NCBI RefSeq assembly: GCF_040654195.1
Contig: NZ_JBFAHM010000011.1
Span: forward strand, 1 to 64,000
Reading direction: 5' to 3'
DNA length: 64,000 nt
Source: Hamadaea sp013361475
Lineage (GTDB): Bacteria > Actinomycetota > Actinomycetes > Mycobacteriales > Micromonosporaceae
Shown: positions 8,152 to 16,658 of the stretch, piece by piece
How positions within the stretch are numbered: the first letter of the stretch is position 1
How the letters are laid out: every line of letters starts with the position of its first letter
Program-made: the position numbers and the translations under genes
The notes under the pieces: generated by a model
What the model saw: the letters and a program-made list of their open reading frames with translations, nothing else
What the model was told of the DNA's origin: nothing
Database searches by the model: none

Positions 8152-11100
8152 ATGCAGACCCGTCCGACGGTCATCCGTGCCCGCAAGCACGCCGCATTGC
8201 TGCTCGCGGCCGCGATCTTCAGCATTCCCACCACGGCCGCGCACGCTGAGCAGCCCGCCACCGCGCCGACCGGCGCGACGTCCGGCAGCGACAGCCGCGT
8301 ACCCCAGGTAGTCCCCGAACGTGACCGCGACCGCGTCCTCACCCCGCGGTGGAAGACCTCCACCGACCTGGCCTGGGCCGCGACGGCCGACGGGCGCGGG
8401 TTGCACATTCTCTCGGCCCGCGCGGCCGACGGCTACGCCTGGCGGGTCGTCGCGACGTTGCGCGAGAGCCTGGTCGACGTCGACCAGTGGATCGGGCAGG
8501 CCTGCCTGACCTCGTCCGGTGACAAGGTGGTCGCGGTCTACGCGCCCCGGACGTTTTCCAACAAGCCCGATCTGTTCGACCGGGCCGGCTTCGCAGCGGT
8601 GGTCGACCTGCGCACCGGACAGGTGACCAAATTGGGCGTCACCGCCTCCCTGGCCTACTTCAACCCCGGGTGCGGCGCCGACGACCTCGCCGTGCTGACG
8701 CAGGCCAAGGCCCGCGACGACCAGGGGCGGACCCGGCTGGCGATCGTCGACACGCGCAACGGCAAGGTCGTGGCGAAGCCAGTCGAGCTCGACGGACAGG
8801 TGACCTCGGCGATTCCGGTGAGCCGGACCCGGATCGTCGCGGCCAAGGGCGCGCACATCGTGCGGGTCGAGGACGGGAAGATCGGGCTGGTTGCCCGGAC
8901 CAGCGGCGTCCCGTTCCGGCTGACCGCCGACGCCGACGGCGGCGTGGTCTATCTGGACAGGGTCTCCTCGCCCGGCCAACCGGCGGCCGCACCCGGCGCA
9001 GCTGGACAATTGGCGGCGCTGCGCCTGAGCCGCGCACAGCTCGCGCAGAACAGCGCTGCCGGAGCCACGCCCGCGGAGGTCGCCCGTGGCGCCTTCGACG
9101 GCTTCAGCCTGGCCCCGGCCGCGCACGGCACGGTCGCGATCGTCGGCGCCGCGTCGGTGCGAAGCACCGCGGGCTATCTCAAGCACCTGCCGAAGGTGGC
9201 CCCGGGCGCGAGCGCCAGCACCACGGCCGCGGTCTTCGTCCACGACGTCGACTGGGCCAAGGGACGGGTCCCGCTGACCGACGAGGAAGCCGCCCCGATC
9301 GAGCTGTCGCTCACCGTCCCGGCCACCAACCAGACCGTGCGGCTGGGCATCGACCTGGCCCACCCCGCCGCGGCCACGTCTCCGGCCGGCCGGGGAACTC
9401 TGGCGGCCGGCGGCGCCACACCCATCGGCGAGACGATGTCACCCGCGCTGGCTCCCCTGGCGGCGGCCGCGACGCTCGCGGCGAACCTGGTCGTCGACGA
9501 CCTGCCCGAAAGCTCCAGCGAACGCACCTGCGCGATCGCCCGCAACGACCACCGCCGTCAGGCCATGCAGCCCAAACCGCGGCAGGTCGAATGGGCGGCG
9601 AACCAGGCGATCACCAAGAACCTCGACGCCACGTGGAACCCCACCGGCGTGGACGGCTGGCGGACCCGGGTCGCGCTGACCACCACCAAGCCGATGCAGC
9701 TGTTCCCGACGCCGGCGCTGGCCGGGTGGCCCGCCAGCCGCGTACCGGCGCAGATCCTGCTCGGCGTCGCCATGCAGGAATCCAACCTGTGGCAGGCCTC
9801 CCGGTACGCCATGCCCGGCGTCACCGGCAACCCGATCATCGGCAACTACTACGGCATCGACATCTACAACGGCTACGAGGGCGACGACTGGGACATCAAC
9901 ATGGCCGACGCGGACTGCGGCTACGGGGTCATGCAGGTGACCGACGGCATGCGGATCGGCCAGCGCACCTCCGAACAGCAGCACGCGATCGCGCTGGACT
10001 ACGCCTCCAACATCGCTGCCGGTCTGCAGATCCTGGTACAGAAATGGAACCAGACCTACAGCGCCGGGCTGCGTATCAACAACGGCAATCCGGCCTACAT
10101 CGAGAACTGGTTCTACGCCGTGTGGGCGTACAACTCGGGCTTCTACCCGCAGGCCGACGCGTCGAAGAACAACGGTGCCTGGGGAGTCGGCTGGCACAAC
10201 AACCCCGCCAACCCCAAATACGACCCGCAGCGAGAGCCGTTCCTGCACGGCAACCACTTCTCCGACGCGGTGCACCCCAACTGGTGGCCCTACCCGGAGC
10301 GGGTCATGGGCTGGGCGGCCTGGCCGATGGGGCTGTACGAGGCTCCCGGCGTCGAAGTACCCGCCTTCCGGGGCGCGTGGTGGAACACCGACGAATACCG
10401 GTACGAGGTGAAGCCGCCGATGGACCTTTTCTGCGACGACACGAACCGGTGCGACAAGGATCTGGTGGGTGAGGTCCCGTGGGATCCGGAGGCGATTCCG
10501 GACGTCCCGGGCCCATGCCGCAGCGTCCAGAACGGCTACCCAGACTTCCGCTGCTGGTACAACCGCCCGGCGACGTGGAAGAACTGCAGCGTCGAGTGCG
10601 GCTCCGAGTTCCTCCGGTTCCCCTCCGACTGGATGGAAGAGGCCAACGGCACCTCCTATCCGCCGAACTGCAGCCGCAACGCGTCGGCGACGGGCAACGC
10701 CGCGCCGACCGGTGCGTACATCATCGACGAGGATGTGAACGGCGTGCCCTCCGTTCGCCCGTGCGCGAACATCACCAGCGACGGCACGTTCTCGATGAGC
10801 TTCGCCACCGACGCCAACGGCACGATGCCGTCCAAGGTCGACATCCATCAGCTCGGTGCAGGCTTCGGTGGGCGGTTCATCTTCGGCCACACGAGATCGG
10901 GCAGTCCGGGCGGCCTGCAGGACCGACTCGAAGTGGTCGGCACCTGGAAGCTGAACCGCGCGATCTACACCTGGATGCGGGTGGCGGTCCACCTGCCCGA
11001 CCACGGAGCCCGGACCCAGCAGGCCAAGTACACGATCCACTTCGGCGACGGGCGTTCGGCCGTGCGCTACATCAACCAGAAGCGCCAAGCCAACAACTGG

Positions 11101-12195
11101 GTCTCGCTGGGCTCGTTCAAGTTCAACGGTGTGCCGAGCGTCAGCCTCACCAACGTGACCCTCGACGGCGACGGGACCGAGAACGTCGCCTGGGACGCCA
11201 TGGCCTTCCAGCCGCTGAGCCGCGAACCCGTCAAGGTGGCCGTCCTCGGTGACTCGTACTCATCGGGGGAGGGGACCGGCGACCCGGCGGCCACGGGAGC
11301 GGCGGGCTACTACGCGGAGACCAACGTCGACGGCGGCGATCGGAAATGGCAGAACTCGTGCCGCCGCAGCCCCGACGCGTGGGCCCGGAAACTGGTCCTG
11401 CCGGGCATGACCCAGACGGTGGGCACGCTGGAGAATCAGTGGAGCTCCTCGGTCGAACTGGGCTTCGTCGCCTGTTCCGGGGCGGTGACCGAGCAACTGA
11501 CCACCCCCTGGTACGGCCGCGTCGGCAGCGCCGACTACGACGGCACGGGGCAGTGGTACGAATATCCGCAGCTCTACTCCGGCGTCCTGAACCAGGACAC
11601 GGACTACGTCATCCTGACGATCGGCGGCAACGACGGCGGTGTCTTCGGCAACGTCCTCACCACCTGCGTCGGCATGCCGATGTGCCAGGAGTCGGCGCTC
11701 TGGGACACCGTCTACGACCAGCTGGACGACCATACGATCCCCGACCTCGAAGCCCTGCTGCGCAAGATCAAGACGCAGGCGCCGACGGCGAAGATCGTGC
11801 TGGCGAACTACCCGGTCGTGATGAACATCAGCGAGGCAGAGGCATGCTGGGTCGAACCCTGGGAACTCAACGCGATCCTTCCGCTGCAGGCGTACCTGAC
11901 TCGCAAGCAGGGCGACACGGTGCTCCATCTGTGGGCCACCGAAGGAATGAACGTGACCTTCGCCCCGGTCGACGACCGGTTCGTCAGGCATGACGCCTGC
12001 GAGGTGCTGGGCCAGAACTGGATCAACGGGCTGACCCTGGCCACCCAGGGTGACGGCGACAGGTCGCCCAGCATGGCCTCGTTCCATCCGAACGAACAGG
12101 GGACCACCGCGTACGCGGCGGGCATCAGCGCGGCCCTGTCCGCGCCGGCGCCCAACGTGCCCTGGAACCCGATCCCGCCGAGCCTGGGCCCGTAA
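8152..12195 (+). CDS. Secreted lytic transglycosylase-like / Golvesin-like / SGNH hydrolase fusion
   Basis: 1347 residues from ATG 8152 (GGAG just upstream). A signal peptide (cleavage near AHA-EQ) leads a region to about 430 with no recognised fold, possibly beta-propeller-like. About 470-640 resembles a lysozyme-like transglycosylase domain, with putative catalytic Glu543 in GVAMQESNLWQ and a later YGVMQVTDG. Cys-containing linkers follow. About 880-1020 resembles a Golvesin/Xly CBD-like beta domain. The C-terminus is an SGNH hydrolase: Ser1035 in GDSYSSGEG, Asn1160 in GGND, His1312 in FHPNEQG. A glycan-cleaving and an esterase module in one chain suggests remodelling of acetylated cell wall, its own or foreign. 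The substrate is unknown. Confidence 0.85.
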   Translation: MQTRPTVIRARKHAALLLAAAIFSIPTTAAHAEQPATAPTGATSGSDSRVPQVVPERDRDRVLTPRWKTSTDLAWAATADGRGLHILSARAADGYAWRVVATLRESLVDVDQWIGQACLTSSGDKVVAVYAPRTFSNKPDLFDRAGFAAVVDLRTGQVTKLGVTASLAYFNPGCGADDLAVLTQAKARDDQGRTRLAIVDTRNGKVVAKPVELDGQVTSAIPVSRTRIVAAKGAHIVRVEDGKIGLVARTSGVPFRLTADADGGVVYLDRVSSPGQPAAAPGAAGQLAALRLSRAQLAQNSAAGATPAEVARGAFDGFSLAPAAHGTVAIVGAASVRSTAGYLKHLPKVAPGASASTTAAVFVHDVDWAKGRVPLTDEEAAPIELSLTVPATNQTVRLGIDLAHPAAATSPAGRGTLAAGGATPIGETMSPALAPLAAAATLAANLVVDDLPESSSERTCAIARNDHRRQAMQPKPRQVEWAANQAITKNLDATWNPTGVDGWRTRVALTTTKPMQLFPTPALAGWPASRVPAQILLGVAMQESNLWQASRYAMPGVTGNPIIGNYYGIDIYNGYEGDDWDINMADADCGYGVMQVTDGMRIGQRTSEQQHAIALDYASNIAAGLQILVQKWNQTYSAGLRINNGNPAYIENWFYAVWAYNSGFYPQADASKNNGAWGVGWHNNPANPKYDPQREPFLHGNHFSDAVHPNWWPYPERVMGWAAWPMGLYEAPGVEVPAFRGAWWNTDEYRYEVKPPMDLFCDDTNRCDKDLVGEVPWDPEAIPDVPGPCRSVQNGYPDFRCWYNRPATWKNCSVECGSEFLRFPSDWMEEANGTSYPPNCSRNASATGNAAPTGAYIIDEDVNGVPSVRPCANITSDGTFSMSFATDANGTMPSKVDIHQLGAGFGGRFIFGHTRSGSPGGLQDRLEVVGTWKLNRAIYTWMRVAVHLPDHGARTQQAKYTIHFGDGRSAVRYINQKRQANNWVSLGSFKFNGVPSVSLTNVTLDGDGTENVAWDAMAFQPLSREPVKVAVLGDSYSSGEGTGDPAATGAAGYYAETNVDGGDRKWQNSCRRSPDAWARKLVLPGMTQTVGTLENQWSSSVELGFVACSGAVTEQLTTPWYGRVGSADYDGTGQWYEYPQLYSGVLNQDTDYVILTIGGNDGGVFGNVLTTCVGMPMCQESALWDTVYDQLDDHTIPDLEALLRKIKTQAPTAKIVLANYPVVMNISEAEACWVEPWELNAILPLQAYLTRKQGDTVLHLWATEGMNVTFAPVDDRFVRHDACEVLGQNWINGLTLATQGDGDRSPSMASFHPNEQGTTAYAAGISAALSAPAPNVPWNPIPPSLGP

Positions 12196-12215
12196 CCCGC
12201 CCCGGCTCCACCACC

Positions 12216-12257
12216 GGCATGCCAGGCCGCGGAACCCCCACCACGGCCTGGCATGCC
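12216..12257. terminator. Bidirectional terminator hairpin
   Basis: Perfect 14-bp stem (12216-12229 with 12244-12257) with a 14-base loop, placed between the convergent SGNH-fusion and caspase genes. It probably serves both strands. Confidence 0.75.
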
Positions 12258-12279
12258 ACAACGACGTCGGCCACCTTGT

Positions 12280-13821
12280 TCACTCAGTGGCGGCCGGTGC
12301 TGAGCCGTACGGCACCCTGGCCGTTCCCCGGGCGGTGGCCCGTCGCACCAGCAGCGACTCGGGCAGGGAGACGTCGGCGATGATGCCGCCGCCGAAGCGA
12401 TTCTCCTGCTCCGCACTGCGAAGCTGAACCCAGATCCCGAGCCGCCGGGCGAGTTTGGCCACGATCGCCAGACCCAACCGCTGGGAGTCCGTGTCGACGG
12501 GTACGCGACCGGACAGCATCTCGTTCGCCTCGGCGATCGAGTCGTCGGACATGCCGAGCCCGGAGTCCTCGATGGCGAGCAGCGCCCGGTCGCCCAGCAG
12601 CCGGCAGCGTACGCGGACCAGCAGATGCGGGGGCGAGAAGGCGGTCGCGTTCTCGAGGAGTTCGGCGAGCAGGTGCGTCACATCGTTGACCGTATGCCCG
12701 ATCACGGCCACGGCGCTGTCGATGTCGTCGAGCTCGACCCGGTCATACTGCTCGATCTCACTCTGGGCCGCCCGCAGCACGTCGTAGAGCGGCACCGGGT
12801 CGCGGTATCGCCGGATCGGCTCCGCGTCGGCGAGGACCATCAGGTTCTCCTGCGCACGTCGCATGCGGACCGCAAGGTGGTCGATGCGGAAGAGCTGGTC
12901 GAGCCGATCCGGATCCTCCTCGTCGCGTTCGAGACCGTCCACGTGCCGCAAAAGCCGATCGAGCAGGGCCTGAGTCCGCCGTGCCTGATTCACTACGCCC
13001 GTCATCGCGGCGTCCGCCGGACTCGGCCGGTCGTCGGCGGCCTGACGCTCCAGCTCCTGGGCCTCCCTCCGGCGGGCGACCATGATCGGGTACATGGGGT
13101 TGGGCGCCAGCGCCAGGTGCCCGGCGGCGTCGGTGTGCAGGCGTTTGGGCTCGGGCAGGTTGCGCCGCCGCATCACGTCGCGCAGATGGGTGTAGATCGT
13201 GTCCAACGTCAGGTTCTCGGCGTACGCCGGCACGCCCTGGCGCAGGATGCGCAGCAGTTCGTGGGTGAACTCCGTGATGCGCTCGCCGCTGACGGCGGGG
13301 CTGTTGGCGGGGCTCGCCGCCAGGACGTAGGCGCCCTCGATGTCCATCTGGTCGAGGACCATCGAGGCGTCGGCGCTCAGCAACGGCGTCGTGGCCCGGC
13401 CGGAGAAGCAGCAGTCGAGGATGACGATCCGGTTCTTCGCCCGGCTGCCCAGCACCTCCTCGCGCAGGACGTCATAGGGCAGGCAGTTGAACTGGGGTCG
13501 CTGCGGATCGGTGTCGCGCAGGCCGAGGAAAAGCTGCTGGCGCTTCATGCCGGTGAGCCCGTGCCCCGCGTAGTAGACCAGCAGCATGTCGGTGGCCTCG
13601 GCGGCAGCTCGGGCCAGCGCCTCGCCCACCCGGTTGCCGTCGGTCGGGTCGGCCACCGTGACGCAATGCTTGGCCGGCAGGCCGCACAGCCGCGGATCGG
13701 TCAACGCCGACCGCAACTCCTCCAGACTCGTCCGCACCGACGGCAGCGACGGAAGCTTGCGATACTTGCCGGCGCCGATGAGAACCGCACGGGAGTCGCC
13801 GGGATGGAAGCGGCGGGTCAC
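12280..13821 (-). CDS. Caspase-like peptidase fused to a CvnA-type histidine-kinase core (EACC1-associated)
   Basis: 513 residues from GTG 13821. The caspase-like (C14) domain fills about 1-240, with His87 in VYYAGHG and Cys138 in ILDCCFSG forming the expected dyad. Residues about 255-500 match the kinase core of Streptomyces conservon CvnA proteins: a helical segment with FRIDHLAVRMRRAQENL, N-box HLLAELLENATAFSPP, and G-box EDSGLGMSDD. The start is chosen because GTG overlaps the EACC1-like stop as GTGA; an in-frame GTG at 13836 is the alternative. No CvnB/C/D genes follow. Fusion and coupling suggest an ATP-controlled suicide or signalling protease of the kind predicted in actinobacterial conflict systems. 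Function is inferred. Confidence 0.87.
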   Translation of the reverse strand: MTRRFHPGDSRAVLIGAGKYRKLPSLPSVRTSLEELRSALTDPRLCGLPAKHCVTVADPTDGNRVGEALARAAAEATDMLLVYYAGHGLTGMKRQQLFLGLRDTDPQRPQFNCLPYDVLREEVLGSRAKNRIVILDCCFSGRATTPLLSADASMVLDQMDIEGAYVLAASPANSPAVSGERITEFTHELLRILRQGVPAYAENLTLDTIYTHLRDVMRRRNLPEPKRLHTDAAGHLALAPNPMYPIMVARRREAQELERQAADDRPSPADAAMTGVVNQARRTQALLDRLLRHVDGLERDEEDPDRLDQLFRIDHLAVRMRRAQENLMVLADAEPIRRYRDPVPLYDVLRAAQSEIEQYDRVELDDIDSAVAVIGHTVNDVTHLLAELLENATAFSPPHLLVRVRCRLLGDRALLAIEDSGLGMSDDSIAEANEMLSGRVPVDTDSQRLGLAIVAKLARRLGIWVQLRSAEQENRFGGGIIADVSLPESLLVRRATARGTARVPYGSAPAATE

Positions 13822-14198
13822 CGGTCGTGTGCCCACGGGCGGAGCGCCGCCTCGACGACCTTCTCCGGCTCGGCCGTGCCGTCAGCGCCAATATGGACAG
13901 TGGTTCCGTCGGGCAGCTCGATGTCGACCGTGACCGTGCCCCGCGGCGTACGCCACCGGTTGCGCAGCCACAACGCGACCCCAGTGGCAAGGGCGGTGGC
14001 CGCACCGCCGGATCCCACTCCAACGGCGAGAGCATCCCAGCCGCCGCCGAGCTGCCCGGCGACCGGCGGCCGGGGCACCAGGCGGACGAGGCCACGAAGA
14101 GCGTCGTCAGCGGTGAGCAGCTCGGCGAGGTCGGCCAGCGGATCATCGTCGGAGCCGGCGGACGGAACGCGAATCAAAGCGGCATCCACACCCTCCAT
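13818..14198 (-). CDS. EACC1-like membrane component of a conflict system
   Basis: About 126 residues. The N-terminal part has a short acidic DDPLADLAELL segment then LRGLVRLV; a glycine/alanine-rich transmembrane helix (about 60-85) is followed by a basic LRNRWR stop and a small beta-rich cytoplasmic tail (GTVTVDIELPDGTTVHI). This architecture and its position directly before a caspase-family gene match 'effector-associated constant component 1', described with caspase and other effectors in multicellular bacteria. The start (ATG 14198 or GTG 14189) is uncertain. Its stop overlaps the caspase GTG, so the two are translationally coupled. It probably anchors or senses at the membrane. Confidence 0.75.
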   Translation of the reverse strand: MEGVDAALIRVPSAGSDDDPLADLAELLTADDALRGLVRLVPRPPVAGQLGGGWDALAVGVGSGGAATALATGVALWLRNRWRTPRGTVTVDIELPDGTTVHIGADGTAEPEKVVEAALRPWAHDR

Positions 14199-14449
14199 AC
14201 TAGAGAGCGAGGCGGACGGCTCCGGGCAATCCGTTCCGACCGGCCGCGTACGCCAGTCGATCCGCACTAGGCACCCGTCGGCCGACAGGCCGTGACGTTG
14301 GGCCCGGCGGGCGGCGCGAGTGGGCTCCCCACCGACCTGTGATCGGCCGCGCTGGCAGCCCGAACAGCGGATCACGGCGTATCCATCGATGACTAGCCTT
14401 TTGCGCATCGATGAGCATTCCGCATTCGAATGGGTCGGGTGAGGACAGC

Positions 14450-14992
14450 ATGGGCATGGTCAATTACACGAAGGCCGTGCGGAAGTATGCGGCGACCGCT
14501 CTGGAGCCGGGTGAATCGGTGCAGTGCGGATTCCTTTGCCGGCCGAATGGCACGGTAGGGCGCGCGCTCGTGGACACCGCGTTCAGTCAGGTCTTCGGCG
14601 CGGTCATCGGCATCGGCGGCGCGGTCGGAGGCGCGATCACCGGTGCGGTCAAGGGGACGCTGGACATCGGCGTCGACGCATTGCGGGGCGATGATCCGGG
14701 CGGGACCCTCGCTGCGACGTTCCCCGCGGCCTATGAGGTCGTCTTCGCCGTCACCTCGCGGCGATACCTGGCTTTCACGCTGAAGTTCGGGCTCATTCGG
14801 CCGACCTACGTCCTCGCGGCGCAGTACGGCCCGGCGGACCTCCTTCAGGTGCGGGTCGGCGGTGGCGTCGCGATGCGCAAACTCATGCTCGTGTTCTCCG
14901 ACGAGTCGGCCGTGAAGCTCAATATGCCGCGTGGTCAGGGCGACACGGACGAACTCGTGCGTGCCTTCCTGGCCCTGCAGCCACAGAACTAG
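14450..14992 (+). CDS. Hypothetical protein with a glycine-rich segment and PH-like tail
   Basis: 180 residues, not recognised. ATG 14450 follows GAGG by five bases. Residues about 50-85 form a Gly/Ala/Ile-rich, possibly membrane-inserted stretch (GAVIGIGGAVGGAITGAV). The rest is beta-rich with a terminal amphipathic helix, vaguely like bacterial PH/SHOCT-type domains; this is a weak impression. It is divergent from the EACC1-caspase pair across a 251-base gap in which no motif was recognised. The third-position GC is lower than in flanking genes, consistent with acquired DNA. Confidence 0.6.
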   Translation: MGMVNYTKAVRKYAATALEPGESVQCGFLCRPNGTVGRALVDTAFSQVFGAVIGIGGAVGGAITGAVKGTLDIGVDALRGDDPGGTLAATFPAAYEVVFAVTSRRYLAFTLKFGLIRPTYVLAAQYGPADLLQVRVGGGVAMRKLMLVFSDESAVKLNMPRGQGDTDELVRAFLALQPQN

Positions 14993-15064
14993 TCACCTCG
15001 CCCGAATCCGTTGTCAACCTGCGGGCCGGCCGCGAGAATTGACTGTCCATCCGAGGATGTGTTC

Positions 15065-15520
15065 ATGGTCTTGGCATCAACGATCTTTTCCGTCGAACGA
15101 TCGGTGTACCAGCTGCTGACGGTGTCCATCTTGCTGTCGACGTTCGCCGTACTCCAAATGCGCTTCAGGTTGAGCCCGTTGGTCGCTGGTGGCATCGCCG
15201 TGCTTTTCACGGTAACCGTTGGCTCGTTGGGTGGTGGTCTGGCCGGCGAGATCATGAAGCTGGCATGGATCGGCGCCTGTACGGCTCTAGCGTTGACATC
15301 GTTACGATCCGAGGCGCGTCGTTCCTCCGGCGAGAGTGTCTCGGCCGCTCCAGGATCCAATGACAGTGGGTCGGGCGCGGAGGCGGACGTGCCACGTCCG
15401 GAACGAACCCTGCACGATCGGGCCGGGCTGAGTCGCGACGCTCAGCTCAACGCCGCAGCGGCCATCGTCGCGGCGATCATCGGTGCTGTCGCGACGCTGA
15501 TCTCCGCGCTGAAAGGCTGA
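15065..15520 (+). CDS. Hypothetical small membrane protein
   Basis: 151 residues from ATG 15065, with GAGG eight bases upstream; an upstream in-frame TTG at 15011 lacks support. Hydrophobic segments lie at about 13-32, 39-60 and 64-80, then a Ser/Glu-rich linker and a C-terminal hydrophobic helix (AAAIVAAIIGAVATLISAL). Not recognised. The start region is near 52% GC, low for this window. It is in line with the preceding orphan gene and may be part of the same accessory cassette next to the caspase genes. Confidence 0.6.
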   Translation: MVLASTIFSVERSVYQLLTVSILLSTFAVLQMRFRLSPLVAGGIAVLFTVTVGSLGGGLAGEIMKLAWIGACTALALTSLRSEARRSSGESVSAAPGSNDSGSGAEADVPRPERTLHDRAGLSRDAQLNAAAAIVAAIIGAVATLISALKG

Positions 15521-15552
15521 CGAGCCGGCGTCGTGTCGCTGGCGGCGAGAGC

Positions 15553-15587
15553 GGCCCGCGGGGAAGACGGTGTCCCCCTCGCGGGCC
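15553..15587 (-). terminator. Terminator after the ABC substrate-binding protein gene
   Basis: Outer stem GGCCCGCG/CGCGGGCC (15553-15560 with 15580-15587) with an inner GGGA/TCCC pairing and a small bulge, 13 bases past the stop of the minus-strand binding-protein gene. Confidence 0.6.
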
Positions 15588-15599
15588 GTGGAACAAGGA

Positions 15600-16631
15600 T
15601 CAGCCCGCGGCCTTCACGAAGTCCGTCGTGAAGGTCTTGGTCAGGTCGATCGTGCCGGCCTTCTGCACGTCGGGGTTGGACTCCTTGAGCACGTCGAGCA
15701 CGGTCTGCGGACCGTCCGCCGGCATGAGGCCGTCGGCGGTGAACATGCCCTTGGAGTCGTTGATCGACTGCTCGTAGAGCTTGACGTCCTCTCCGGCGTA
15801 GTCGGCCGGCATCTTCGCCGCGATCTCGGCGGCGGTGTGGGTGTTGATGAACTTCAGCGTCTTGACGAACGCCGTGGCCATCTTCTGGATGGCCTCCTTG
15901 TGGGAGGACACGTAGTCGCAGGGCATGTAGAGCGACGCCCCCGGGTAGAGCCCGCCGAGGGCCGCCTTGGTGCCTTCTTCCGTCCGCAGGTCGATGATGA
16001 CCTTGCCCTTGCCGGTGCTCGTGAGCTTGGCGATGGTCGGGTCGGTGGTCATGCCGGCGTCGATGCCGCCGTTGTCGATGGCGGCGATGAAGGTGGCGCC
16101 TGCGCCGGCCTTGACCGTGGTGTACTGCGACTTCTGGACGCCGTTGCGCACGGCGAGGGCCTGGGTGAGCAGGTCGGTCGACGACCCGGGGCTGGTCACG
16201 CCGAGCTTCTTGCCCGCGAAGTCCTTCGCGGAGGACAGCGTGGCGGCCTTGCTCGTCGCGACGACCTCGGCCTCGCCCGGCACGTCGGCGAACTGCACGA
16301 CGCTCTCGACGCACTTGCCCTTGGCCTGCAGGTGCACGGTGTGATCGTAGAAGCCGACGACGCCGTCGACCTGACCGGCGAGCATCATGGTCTCGGCGTC
16401 CGCGCCGGACGGCTCGCTCTTGAGGTCGACGGTGATCCCGGCGTCCTTGAAGTAGCCGAGCTGCTCGGTCAGCTTGGCCGGCAGGTAGATCACCTTGTCC
16501 AGGCCGCCGACCATGATCGTGATGGTCTGGGTGCCGCCGCCGGCGGAGCCTGCCGACGGGGATTGGCCCCGGCAGGCCGACAGGCCCAGGACCAGCGCCG
16601 GCACGGCCAGCAGAGCGATGGATTTACGCAT
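15600..16631 (-). CDS. ABC transporter substrate-binding lipoprotein, NMT1/SsuA type
   Basis: 343 residues. Lipoprotein signal with lipobox LSAC (Cys20). The mature part is a periplasmic-binding type II fold of the SsuA/TauA/ThiY (NMT1) class: GGLDKVIYLPAKLTEQLGYF near the start and LGVTSPGSSTDLLTQALA in the middle. Ligands of this class include sulfonates, taurine, nitrate and pyrimidine precursors; the ligand cannot be read from sequence. It is last in an ATPase-permease-binding protein operon, 27 bases after the permease gene, and ends at a hairpin. The divergent CitA/CitB-type system may regulate it. Confidence 0.88.
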   Translation of the reverse strand: MRKSIALLAVPALVLGLSACRGQSPSAGSAGGGTQTITIMVGGLDKVIYLPAKLTEQLGYFKDAGITVDLKSEPSGADAETMMLAGQVDGVVGFYDHTVHLQAKGKCVESVVQFADVPGEAEVVATSKAATLSSAKDFAGKKLGVTSPGSSTDLLTQALAVRNGVQKSQYTTVKAGAGATFIAAIDNGGIDAGMTTDPTIAKLTSTGKGKVIIDLRTEEGTKAALGGLYPGASLYMPCDYVSSHKEAIQKMATAFVKTLKFINTHTAAEIAAKMPADYAGEDVKLYEQSINDSKGMFTADGLMPADGPQTVLDVLKESNPDVQKAGTIDLTKTFTTDFVKAAG

Positions 16632-16658
16632 GAGCAGTCCAATCGGAGTGAGGAGGGG

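Noticed and set aside
7465..9363. A 632-codon minus-strand open frame
   Set aside because: Crosses the start regions of two secreted proteins with clear signal peptides; no motifs.
9439..11088. A 549-codon minus-strand open frame
   Set aside because: Antisense to the transglycosylase/SGNH fusion; composition of a shadow frame.
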